From contig DATGFN010000023.1 in NCBI GenBank assembly GCA_035308965.1, positions 186,001 to 250,000 on the forward strand: a DNA stretch of 64,000 nt, given 5' to 3'. How positions within the stretch are numbered: the stretch's first letter is position 1; each line of letters opens with the position of its first letter. This document shows positions 24,208 to 31,769 of the stretch, one piece after another. The notes under the pieces were generated by a model. That model had not been told where the DNA came from. It searched no databases and saw nothing but the letters and a program-made list of their open reading frames with translations. The DNA is from DASYXZ01 sp035308965. GTDB taxonomy: Bacteria; Acidobacteriota; Terriglobia; UBA7540. A program made the translations under genes and the position numbers.

Positions 24208-24713
24208 ACCTTTAGAGGCTGATCCAATTTCACTACTTCGAGCGTATCCACCATCAGTGAGCCGTCGCCGCCGAGAGTGATGGCAAAATGCGGCAACGGT
24301 CGGGGAGCGGGCCCCGCTACCTTCTCGCCGTCTCTCTTGAATTTGCTTCCGTGGCACGGGCATTCGATCTGTTTATTTTCGGGCTTCCATTGCGTAATGC
24401 AGCCGAGGTGCGTGCACACCGCGGAAACGGCATAGAACCCTTCCGGAACATGAACGATGTAGACCTGCTGCTCCTGAAGAAAAGTGATTGAATTTACCGG
24501 ATAGTCGTCGGGCGCGCCGGCCCGGAAAGTGGTGGGCGGCTCGAACAAAACATTGGGTGACAAATACCGGTAAGTGACGGTGGCCGCGCCCAGTCCGGCG
24601 ATGCCCAGCGCGCCGATGGCAATCTCATTGAAGAAATCCCGGCGGGTGACTTCGGACGGTTGCCCGGCCTTCGGTGATACTTCGAGATGAGAATTCTTTT
24701 CGGATTGGCTCAT
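24204..24713 (-). CDS. Rieske 2Fe-2S protein
   Basis: Cluster ligands in CTHLGC (100-105) and CPCHGS (118-123). The N-terminus has a twin-arginine motif TRRDFFN followed by a TM anchor (IAIGALGIAGLGAATVTY), so it is Tat-inserted. It moves electrons from menaquinol in the cytochrome b to heme c. It overlaps the oxidoreductase gene upstream and cytochrome b downstream by 4 bp each. Confidence 0.93.
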   Translation of the reverse strand: MSQSEKNSHLEVSPKAGQPSEVTRRDFFNEIAIGALGIAGLGAATVTYRYLSPNVLFEPPTTFRAGAPDDYPVNSITFLQEQQVYIVHVPEGFYAVSAVCTHLGCITQWKPENKQIECPCHGSKFKRDGEKVAGPAPRPLPHFAITLGGDGSLMVDTLEVVKLDQPLKV

Positions 24714-26662
24714 GCTCGTATCACAATCTTGTCCACGGGCGTTAATTCGGGATCAAAATCAAAAGCCTCGAACCCCTCCATGGTGATCGTCTTGGCGGGG
24801 CATCTCTCGGCGCAGAGGCCGCAACGGATGCAGATGGTTTCGTCTTTCACCATCACCGAGCCTTCGTCGGCAGGCAGGTCCCCGGCGATCAAGTGCTGAA
24901 GTTCGCCTTGATGGAAGATCTCCTCCGCCATCAGCCTAGTCTTGTTCTCGTCATTCAATTGAAGCTGGCTCAGGGGCACGAGGGTCAGGCAATTCTCCGG
25001 GCAAACGTCCACGCAGCCGCCACAGAGAATGCACTCCGTGCCCTCGGCTTCGTTGCCTTCGAAGATCGTATTGATCCAGCACTTCAGGCAGCGCGAAGCT
25101 TCCCTGCGCGCCTGCTGCTCCGTGAATCCGGCCTCCACCTCGGCAATGCCTGTGCGGCGGTCAATGGGAATCACGGGCACGGTGAGGCGGGAATATTCGT
25201 CGTAATCCTCCGCCATTTGATGGTGGTCCAGCACGGTAATCTGAACGTACCTGGGCTTAGGCTTCCAAGCCGAGCCTTGGAGGTAGCGGTCGATTTCTTC
25301 GGCGGCCTTTTTGCCGTCAGCCACGGCGCTGATGATCAGGCGCGGGCCAAAAGCAACGTCACCAGCGGCGAAAATCCCGGGCGCGGTGCTCATCAGCGTG
25401 TTCGGATCTATTTTGATGATGCCCTGGCGCGTTGTCTCCACGCCATCTTGAGGCGTCAGAAAGGACAAGTCCGAAGCCTGGCCGATGGCGAGAATCGCTG
25501 TGTCGCATGAAAGCACCGACTCGGTCCCCGCCTCGAAAGTTGGACTGAAACGACGATTGGCATCAAAGACCGAGGTGCAACGAATGGTTTGGAGCCCCAT
25601 CAACTTCCCATCCTTGCCCACAAAAGCTTGTGGGCCGAGCGATGGATGGATCTTCAGCCCTTCTTCCATGCCTTCTTCGATTTCTTCTTCGAAGGCGGGC
25701 ATTTCTTCGCGCGATTCGAGGCACACCAAATGCACTTCGCGCGCGCCCATGCGCAGGGCCTGGCGCGAAACGTCCATCAATTCTTTCATGGCGACGTCGA
25801 GCTCGCTTTGATTCAAGCTGTCGGGCAAGAGCGAGGTGCTGAGCGATTCCAGAGTCAATTGCTGCTGGCGGCGCAGGGCGGAGCGCGCCACGTCGATGGC
25901 GACGTTGCCGCCGCCAATCACCACCACTCGCTTTCCGATCTGAAAGCGATAGCCCAGGTTTACGTTCAAGAGAAAGTCAACGCCCTTGACCACGCCATCC
26001 AAATCGTTTCCAGGAATCATCAAATCGCGGCTGCGATGCAGGCCGAACGCAAGCAGGATGGCTTTGTAGCCCTGAGCGCGAAGGTCCGCCAGGTTGAAAT
26101 CTTTTCCCAAGCGGGTATTGAGGCGAAGTTCCGGCCCTAAATCAAGAATTTCGCGGATCTGCGCGTTCAGAACGTCGCGGGGCAGGCGGTATTCGGGAAT
26201 GCCAAGATGCATCATGCCGCCGGGAACGGGTGCGGCCTCAAACACCGTCACCGGGTAGCCGAGCAACGCCAAGTCGTGAGCGGCGGAAAGTCCTGCCGGA
26301 CCGGAGCCGATGATGGCCACCTTATCCGCCCGGGTGATCTGCGGCCTTTCCGAAAAAACGTCGATTGGGTTGCGCGATTCCGGACCGTATTTTTCGGTCA
26401 CAAATCGCTTCAGGGCGCGAATGGAGATGGGAGAATCCAGCTGTCCGCGGCGGCAAGCCGTCTCACAGGGGTGACCGCACACCCGCCCGCAAACCGAGGC
26501 AAAAGGATTGGGAGCGCGCGCGTAACGGTAGGCGTCCTCGTATCTTCCCTCTGCAATCAGCGAGACGTACCGCCCCGCTTGGGTATGGACAGGGCACGCC
26601 TGCATGCAGGGGAAATTGGATTCCAGCCATTCGAGGTCAACGAGTTTGGAGCGAGTCGCCAT
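24710..26662 (-). CDS. GltD-like NAD(P)H/FAD oxidoreductase with N- and C-terminal 4Fe-4S sites
   Basis: The N-terminal cysteine domain (CMQACPVHT from 19, CGRVCGHPCETACRRG from 58) and FAD site AIIGSGPAGLSAAHD (117-130) are those of glutamate-synthase small-subunit-like enzymes. A second nucleotide site VVIGGGNVAIDVARSA is at 247-262, and APGIFAAGDV binds FAD. The C-terminus adds two ferredoxin motifs (CILCGGCVDVCPENC and CIRCGLCAERCP). No glutamate synthase large subunit is present. Its place in the bc operon suggests electron exchange between NAD(P)H and the quinone/cytochrome chain (inference). It is cytoplasmic. Confidence 0.82.
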   Translation of the reverse strand: MATRSKLVDLEWLESNFPCMQACPVHTQAGRYVSLIAEGRYEDAYRYARAPNPFASVCGRVCGHPCETACRRGQLDSPISIRALKRFVTEKYGPESRNPIDVFSERPQITRADKVAIIGSGPAGLSAAHDLALLGYPVTVFEAAPVPGGMMHLGIPEYRLPRDVLNAQIREILDLGPELRLNTRLGKDFNLADLRAQGYKAILLAFGLHRSRDLMIPGNDLDGVVKGVDFLLNVNLGYRFQIGKRVVVIGGGNVAIDVARSALRRQQQLTLESLSTSLLPDSLNQSELDVAMKELMDVSRQALRMGAREVHLVCLESREEMPAFEEEIEEGMEEGLKIHPSLGPQAFVGKDGKLMGLQTIRCTSVFDANRRFSPTFEAGTESVLSCDTAILAIGQASDLSFLTPQDGVETTRQGIIKIDPNTLMSTAPGIFAAGDVAFGPRLIISAVADGKKAAEEIDRYLQGSAWKPKPRYVQITVLDHHQMAEDYDEYSRLTVPVIPIDRRTGIAEVEAGFTEQQARREASRCLKCWINTIFEGNEAEGTECILCGGCVDVCPENCLTLVPLSQLQLNDENKTRLMAEEIFHQGELQHLIAGDLPADEGSVMVKDETICIRCGLCAERCPAKTITMEGFEAFDFDPELTPVDKIVIRA

Positions 26663-26668
26663 TCTAGG

Positions 26669-26768
26669 GTAGGGGGAGGGTCGCCTAGGCGGACTCCGCT
26701 TTAGCGAGCTTGCCTTCCCCCCTTTTTCGGAGGTCGATAGAAAGAGGGGACGGCAAGCCGCCCCCTAC
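26669..26768. repeat. Imperfect palindromic intergenic element
   Basis: GTAGGGGG (26669-26676) and CCCCCTAC (26761-26768) are inverted arms enclosing further GC-rich partial inverted repeats. It lies between the cupredoxin stop and the oxidoreductase start. Confidence 0.5.
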
Positions 26769-26775
26769 AAGAAAA

Positions 26776-27384
26776 TTATTTCTTGACGGTAAGGTCAGCC
26801 GAGGCGACGCCGCCAGCCACATCCACTGTGGCCGTTGTAGGCTTGCCATCCTCGCTCCAAGTCTTCAGAGTGTAATGCCCGTCAGGAACGTTCTTGATTT
26901 CATATTCCCCATCTTTGTTGGTGACGGCGAAATAAGGGGTGGGCGCGATCACCACGTAACCGGCCATTTCCGGGTGGACGTTGCACAGCAGCGACGCCAC
27001 GCCCAGATCGTTAAATTGAAAACCCTTGGACTGCCCTTTCGGCCACGTGCCCATGTTGTGCGCCAGTTTCTTGTTGCCGCTCACCGATGGCCAGTAGACG
27101 TTGTGGCCCACGTTGTCGCTGTTGAGGAAATCGACTGTGGTACCTTTCACCACCACGGCCACGTGAGGGATGAAGGTCATTTTTTTCTGGTCGATGACCA
27201 GATGCTGCGAGGGCGCATCGAATGTCTTGCCGGAAATTGCATCCACGTAGACGGCGATGTTTTCCGCCGACTTCATTCCCTGCACGCTGACCTTGCCCTT
27301 GATTTCTCCGGCCCAGCTCACGCTTGCGCAGAGCAAAGCGGCAAATATACCAACCGTCATCAACATCTTTTTGGAGAGTTTCAT
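26776..27384 (-). CDS. Periplasmic cupredoxin with C-terminal CarboxypepD-reg-like part
   Basis: Signal peptide (MKLSKKMLMTVGIFAALLC, cleavage near SWA-G). The type 1 copper ligands of plastocyanin-like proteins are visible: His94 in VGHNVYW, Cys134, His137 and Met140 in LLCNVHPEMAG. Residues 150-202 (TNKDGEYEIKNVPDGHYTLKTW) are a carboxypeptidase-regulatory-like beta domain. It is probably a soluble electron carrier between the outer-membrane cytochrome-porin gene upstream and the bc complex downstream. AAGGGA precedes the ATG. Confidence 0.85.
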   Translation of the reverse strand: MKLSKKMLMTVGIFAALLCASVSWAGEIKGKVSVQGMKSAENIAVYVDAISGKTFDAPSQHLVIDQKKMTFIPHVAVVVKGTTVDFLNSDNVGHNVYWPSVSGNKKLAHNMGTWPKGQSKGFQFNDLGVASLLCNVHPEMAGYVVIAPTPYFAVTNKDGEYEIKNVPDGHYTLKTWSEDGKPTTATVDVAGGVASADLTVKK

Positions 27385-27448
27385 TTTGGTCCCTTTTGGT
27401 TATGAGATTTTTCCCGACCCAGTGGAGGGCCGGGAAGTTTCTAATTCA

Positions 27449-28879
27449 TTAGAAAACGTAGTCAATACCTGCCGTGAATCCATTCGCCCGGAAGAACTCG
27501 CTGGTGTTGGGATCGGGTTGTTGCCAGCGGTAGGAGTACTCAAACGCCGCCTTGATGTTGTCGCGAATGAGGAATTGGATCCCCGGGCTGAAACGGCTGC
27601 GCGTGTTGTGTTCGGAAGCTCCGTTCAGGAAATCGGTGGGCGAATTGACCACGTCATAGCGCATCAGTCCGATCACCCAGGGATAGATCCAATACTCGGC
27701 TTCCGCAAATCCGCCGCTGTAAGTAACAGGCGCGGCGCGGTCCAAAGTTGTGGTGGCGGGGTTCGGAAAAAGATTATTGTCACGAGCGTGCATGCCGAGG
27801 GCGTATAGCTCAAACTTCTGGTACTTGAAGCGGAAGTCGGCTCCCGCCCGGTAAAATGGTTCATTGATGGTTCCGAAACCGGGGAACGCGGTCTGATCGA
27901 GGTTAAGCGCGTTCCGGCCATAATAGTAGAAGGCCCCGAAACGGACGGAGGTATGGTCATGCGGGCCGGTAGGTCCTGATGCCCGGATTTCCTTGCGCGA
28001 TGCGGCATCACGGTCCAGGTTGAATCGCTGGGAAACCCGGAAGTAAACGTCTTTGGAGTTCCGCACCGCCGTGCCATCGTTGTTTCCGTTCAGAATGGTG
28101 GCCGACCACTCGAAGTTTCCGTCATTGGGGTACCCGCCGATTTCAATCCCGCGCTGTGGCGCGCCTAGAGTAAGGGGATTCATCGTCGAGCCCGGCAAAG
28201 AACCAATATTGCTGGTCTGGTCAAAAATGTCATAGTCGCTCAGATTGATGGTTCGCGCCTGAGTAAAGGGAAGGTCCAGTTCAAACTGTCCAAAGCGCAC
28301 GTTCAATGCATCTTTCGGCAGGCCCAGGTAATGTCCAAGATCATTGAATTTAAGGTAGCCGTCACCCAAACCTCCGTCGGCGCCGGACCCTCCGGTTGAA
28401 ATGTCGTCGTCAATCCAGAATGACATGTTGGGCCCAAAACTTCCGGCGGCGATAACGGTGAAGGTATTGGGAGTAAACAGATCGGAGCGTGGCACGAAAC
28501 CGAGATCAATGGGCTGCTTGGAATTAATGGTAGCAAAACCGGAATAACGGAAGCCGATGGGAATAGTCCCGGGAATTTCGCCAGGGTACACCGCTTTGGG
28601 GAAGGCTTCTTTTTGCGCTTTGGCGCCCAGCATTACCGGCGCTTCCTTCACAAAGGTTTCGTCATCCTTGGGAAACTTGAACCCGTTTTTTTTGAAGGCC
28701 TCGCCGAAATCGTTGAGCTCGGGATAATTGTTGTGGCACGTCGAGCACGCAGTTTGGTACTTGCGGGCAAACGCCGGGATGGCATCGGTGCGCGGCGTCT
28801 GGTTGAGCAAGAAGAGAACGAACAGACTCGCTCCCAGAATCCCGAAAAAACTGAAATCGCGCCTGAAATTAGCGGACAT
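27449..28879 (-). CDS. Monoheme cytochrome-porin fusion, Cyc2-like N-terminus
   Basis: From the ATG at 28879 (AGGAGG upstream) there is an N-terminal signal/TM segment, then AFARKYQTACSTCHNNYPELN (CSTCH 45-49; motif continues FGEAFKKNGF). The remaining 400 residues are an aromatic, alternating beta-barrel ending in AGIDYVF with a C-terminal Phe, as in outer-membrane porins. The A-F-x-R...CxxCHxxYPxLNxFGxAFKxxG pattern resembles Cyc2-type fused cytochrome-porins that pass electrons across the outer membrane. It may move electrons to or from an extracellular donor or acceptor (inference). It is likely the first structural gene after the Rrf2 regulator. Confidence 0.78.
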   Translation of the reverse strand: MSANFRRDFSFFGILGASLFVLFLLNQTPRTDAIPAFARKYQTACSTCHNNYPELNDFGEAFKKNGFKFPKDDETFVKEAPVMLGAKAQKEAFPKAVYPGEIPGTIPIGFRYSGFATINSKQPIDLGFVPRSDLFTPNTFTVIAAGSFGPNMSFWIDDDISTGGSGADGGLGDGYLKFNDLGHYLGLPKDALNVRFGQFELDLPFTQARTINLSDYDIFDQTSNIGSLPGSTMNPLTLGAPQRGIEIGGYPNDGNFEWSATILNGNNDGTAVRNSKDVYFRVSQRFNLDRDAASRKEIRASGPTGPHDHTSVRFGAFYYYGRNALNLDQTAFPGFGTINEPFYRAGADFRFKYQKFELYALGMHARDNNLFPNPATTTLDRAAPVTYSGGFAEAEYWIYPWVIGLMRYDVVNSPTDFLNGASEHNTRSRFSPGIQFLIRDNIKAAFEYSYRWQQPDPNTSEFFRANGFTAGIDYVF

Positions 28880-28959
28880 GGACTGGGCCTCCTCAAATCG
28901 TCTGACTATCGTCAAATGTCATCGTCATTCGCAATCGGGCTTCCTGCTTCGTCGGAACT

Positions 28960-29388
28960 TCATGCCTTCCGGTTTGAGCTCTTTACGGGACTGCCGGCCT
29001 GATGACTTTCTCGAACCAACTCGGCCAAACTCAGTTTCTCGAAGTCCTCACTGACCTTCCCCACTTTCTTCCGCCAAACACGGAGGACTGAATCTTTGTT
29101 CTCGCCAGATGGGCTTCCATCCCCGGGACGTTGCAGAAATTTCATTACGTCTTTGATCTGAATCTGGGCGGCAGGCAGGCGCAACCAGAAGCCTCCCTTG
29201 GACCCCCGCTTGGATAGGAGAAAACCTCCCCAGGCAAGCAGGGAGAGCACCTTCGCTGTTTCGGCAGGCGTGATGCCGGTGAGCGTAGCCAGCTCTTTGG
29301 ACTGGCGCGGCGCGCCCGCTTCTGCCAGGCAGACCAGGCATTTCAGCGAGTAATAAATGCGCGTATCGAGGTAAGGCGGCTTCAACAT
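28960..29388 (-). CDS. Rrf2-family transcriptional regulator
   Basis: From ATG 29388 (AAAGGA upstream) the protein has the Rrf2 winged helix: YYSLKCLVCLAEAG, SKELATLTGITPAETAKVLSLLAWGGFLLSKRGSKGGFWL. The wing and the G-S-x-G-G-F motif are typical. No CxxC or three-cysteine cluster is seen, so it may not hold an Fe-S cluster. It probably controls the redox cluster downstream. Confidence 0.85.
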   Translation of the reverse strand: MLKPPYLDTRIYYSLKCLVCLAEAGAPRQSKELATLTGITPAETAKVLSLLAWGGFLLSKRGSKGGFWLRLPAAQIQIKDVMKFLQRPGDGSPSGENKDSVLRVWRKKVGKVSEDFEKLSLAELVRESHQAGSPVKSSNRKA

Positions 29389-29433
29389 TTCATCCTTTCG
29401 GACTGAATTGTCCGAAATCAGCGCACAGTACGC

Positions 29434-29470
29434 TGTGACGTGGATCACACATGTTAGTGATGTGAGTCAC
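29434..29470. promoter_or_regulatory. Two CRP/FNR-type palindromes upstream of the Rrf2 gene
   Basis: TGTGA-N6-TCACA at 29434-29449 is a perfect CRP-type site. GTGA-N6-TCAC at 29457-29470 is a second one. Their centres are 22 bp apart, two helical turns, so two dimers would sit on one face of the DNA. They lie about 45-80 bp before the regulator start. Confidence 0.7.
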
Positions 29471-29986
29471 GACTCAAGTTTGTGGGGGTAAGAGCACCGA
29501 GGCGAAACCAAGCCGCGACACTTTTTTGAAAATGATCTGAAACGGCCCTTGACTGCAGGACAAATGGAATCGGAGCTAGCTAGGTATTTCGCGAGTGGAG
29601 CATGGCAAGTACGCCGTCAGGACTTGCAAAACTTTAGATTTGAACACAGTCTGCACCCCGGTAGTCGAGTGCCTGAACGAGAGGGACCTGGCCGCAAGCC
29701 AAAGGGCCGCCTAGGCTATTTCCGCTCCCCCTCGATGGCCGCGGTCCGATTGCTCCTGGGAATCGGCGTTCGGAGAAATAGCTCTTGTGTCTTTATATTA
29801 GTTTTATCAACGTATCCGCAGGAACAATCCGAAGTTCTGGTCGAGTGACGGGGCGCTTGGAAGCTTGCCATCGGCCTCAAGTCGACGGCTCACCCGTTGG
29901 AGTCTCTTCAGTTGGGACGACCTCCAAGCTAAGGAGCGTGTCCTCCATTCTTTCAGCCCACAGTTAATGAGGAACCTGGAAAGTTT
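29471..29986. other. Intergenic region without recognised genes
   Basis: The open frame 29549-29848 on the plus strand has no ribosome site and unlike-protein composition. I see no repeat or terminator here. Confidence 0.5.
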
Positions 29987-31702
29987 TCACGGGAGGGCGG
30001 CAGTGTTGCCAGGTTTGGTCCCGAGGAACCGCACCATCAGCAAAGTGATGTCATCCGCCTGAGGTTCCCCGCGGGTAAACTCCTCAACCGCGGCAAGAAT
30101 GGCGGCCTGCAAAGCTTCGAGCGACGCCCCGGTATTCATTGCCACCACTTTCTCCAGCCGGTCAAATCCAAACCGGTCGCGTTGTGGACTGATGGCGTCA
30201 CTGATGCCGTCGGTAAAGAGGACCAGGGTGTCGCCAGGTTCAAGTTTTGAAAAACTGGTCTTGAACTTTTCCTCCGCAAACATGCCCACCGGGCAAGATT
30301 CGGCCGGAAAGACGCTCTGAACCTGATCGCCGCGAATCAGGAGGGGAAGGGGATGGCCGGCGTTGGCATATTCGAGTTTGCCGTCCGAATCGAGGATGCC
30401 GAAGAAAAGCGTGGCCGGCCGCCCAACTTCCTCATGGCTGCACAGAAAGCGGTTGATGTGGGTAATGACCCGCCCGGGCTCCTGGCCCAAGGTGAGGGCG
30501 GAAAAGGTGCCCTGAAGCAGCGCCGTCACCAGGGCGGCGCCCAATCCTTTGCCGGCAACGTCCGCGATCAGGAAGGCGGTGCGCCCATTCTCAAGCTCGA
30601 TCAGATCGAAATAATCGCCGCCTACTTCCAAGCAGGACTGATTGATCCCGGCTACTTGAACGTGGGGCTGGCTGCCCAAGATTTTGGGGAGCAACGCCTG
30701 CTGAATCTCGCGGGCGATGGCGATTTCGCGTTCCATGCGCTGCCGTTCGCGGTCCTTTTTGAGCAGGCGCGTATTGTCCAAAACACTTGCAGCCTCAAGC
30801 GCAAGCGCATCAAGGATCTGGCGCTCGAGGCCCGAAAATGCGGCGGGCCGGCGGCTGTCCAAATAAAGCACGCCCAGCAGTTCGCCGGCTGGCGATGGTT
30901 GCGACTGGCTGAGGGGACCGGCCGCCGCGTGCGAGAGCAGGGGAATAGCGATCACGGCGCGAAGCTGCTGGCCAACCACGCTCTGCGCGAATTTCAAAAC
31001 CGCTTCGGCCAATTCCACGTCGCCTTCCACTACGCTCGACCTCTTCGTCAGGGCATGAGCGATGGCCGTCTGGCTGGGTTTGACTTCCGCCAGATCCAAG
31101 GGCAGGGCCCCCTTCTGGCGAGCGAACAACGGGCGCAATTGGCCCGAGCCGTCGGCTTCGAGCAGCAAGCCGCGGTCAGCGGTTGTGATGGTGATGGCGC
31201 GGTCCACCATGGCGCCCAGAACCTCTTCCAGCGGCATCCGTGATTGCAGCAGGGAAGTGGCTTCAAGCAACAGGCTCAACTGGCGCAGATCGCGCGAACC
31301 GCCCTCAAGCGATGCGGCTTGTTCCAGGCTGGAGAGAATCCGCGGGAGCGATCGATCCGTTCGCCTTCTGTGGAATATGAGTTGGATGGAATCGGTGGCG
31401 CCAAAGGTTATTGCATCGCCGTCGCTCATGGGATGGTCGCCGGTCTTCTTCCCGTTGACGAAGATGCCGAGGCGCTGCCCTCGATCCTCCAGCCGAAATT
31501 CACCGCCCGAGTAAATCAGCGCCGCGCAGACTCGGGAGATCCGCTTATCCTCCAGTTGCAAATGGTTTCCCGTCTCGGCGCCGCGCCCGATGAGAAACGG
31601 CGATTGGTCCACGCGAACCTCACGACGGCCGCCGCGGGGATCGATGACTTCCAGAAAGCTTTCCGGAAGGGTAATGTGGTCGGTGCTATCGCTTGCGTGC
31701 AT
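29987..31702 (-). CDS. FHA-GAF-PP2C (SpoIIE/RsbU-type) phosphatase
   Basis: An N-terminal FHA domain (about 20-110: FLIGRGAETGNHLQLED, RISRVCAALI, IFVNGKKT) binds phosphothreonine. A GAF domain (about 140-320: RAITITTADRGLLLEADG) senses a ligand or partner. The C-terminal PP2C domain (about 350-565: GGDYFDLIELENGR, AFLIADVAGKGLGAALVTALLQ, DTLVLFTDGISDA, QADDITLLMVRF) is a metal-dependent Ser/Thr phosphatase. It is the next gene after a Ser/Thr kinase on the same strand (67-bp gap), so the two likely act in one phospho-signalling path in the cytosol. Confidence 0.9.
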   Translation of the reverse strand: MHASDSTDHITLPESFLEVIDPRGGRREVRVDQSPFLIGRGAETGNHLQLEDKRISRVCAALIYSGGEFRLEDRGQRLGIFVNGKKTGDHPMSDGDAITFGATDSIQLIFHRRRTDRSLPRILSSLEQAASLEGGSRDLRQLSLLLEATSLLQSRMPLEEVLGAMVDRAITITTADRGLLLEADGSGQLRPLFARQKGALPLDLAEVKPSQTAIAHALTKRSSVVEGDVELAEAVLKFAQSVVGQQLRAVIAIPLLSHAAAGPLSQSQPSPAGELLGVLYLDSRRPAAFSGLERQILDALALEAASVLDNTRLLKKDRERQRMEREIAIAREIQQALLPKILGSQPHVQVAGINQSCLEVGGDYFDLIELENGRTAFLIADVAGKGLGAALVTALLQGTFSALTLGQEPGRVITHINRFLCSHEEVGRPATLFFGILDSDGKLEYANAGHPLPLLIRGDQVQSVFPAESCPVGMFAEEKFKTSFSKLEPGDTLVLFTDGISDAISPQRDRFGFDRLEKVVAMNTGASLEALQAAILAAVEEFTRGEPQADDITLLMVRFLGTKPGNTAALP

Positions 31703-31769
31703 GGTCGCAATCCTATCACGAAGCTAGAGAGGCGGAGCAGAGGCCGAGAGTGGCGAGACTAACTCGCCC

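Noticed and set aside
29549..29848. Open frame of 99 codons on the plus strand
   Set aside because: No ribosome site, odd composition and no family-like motif.
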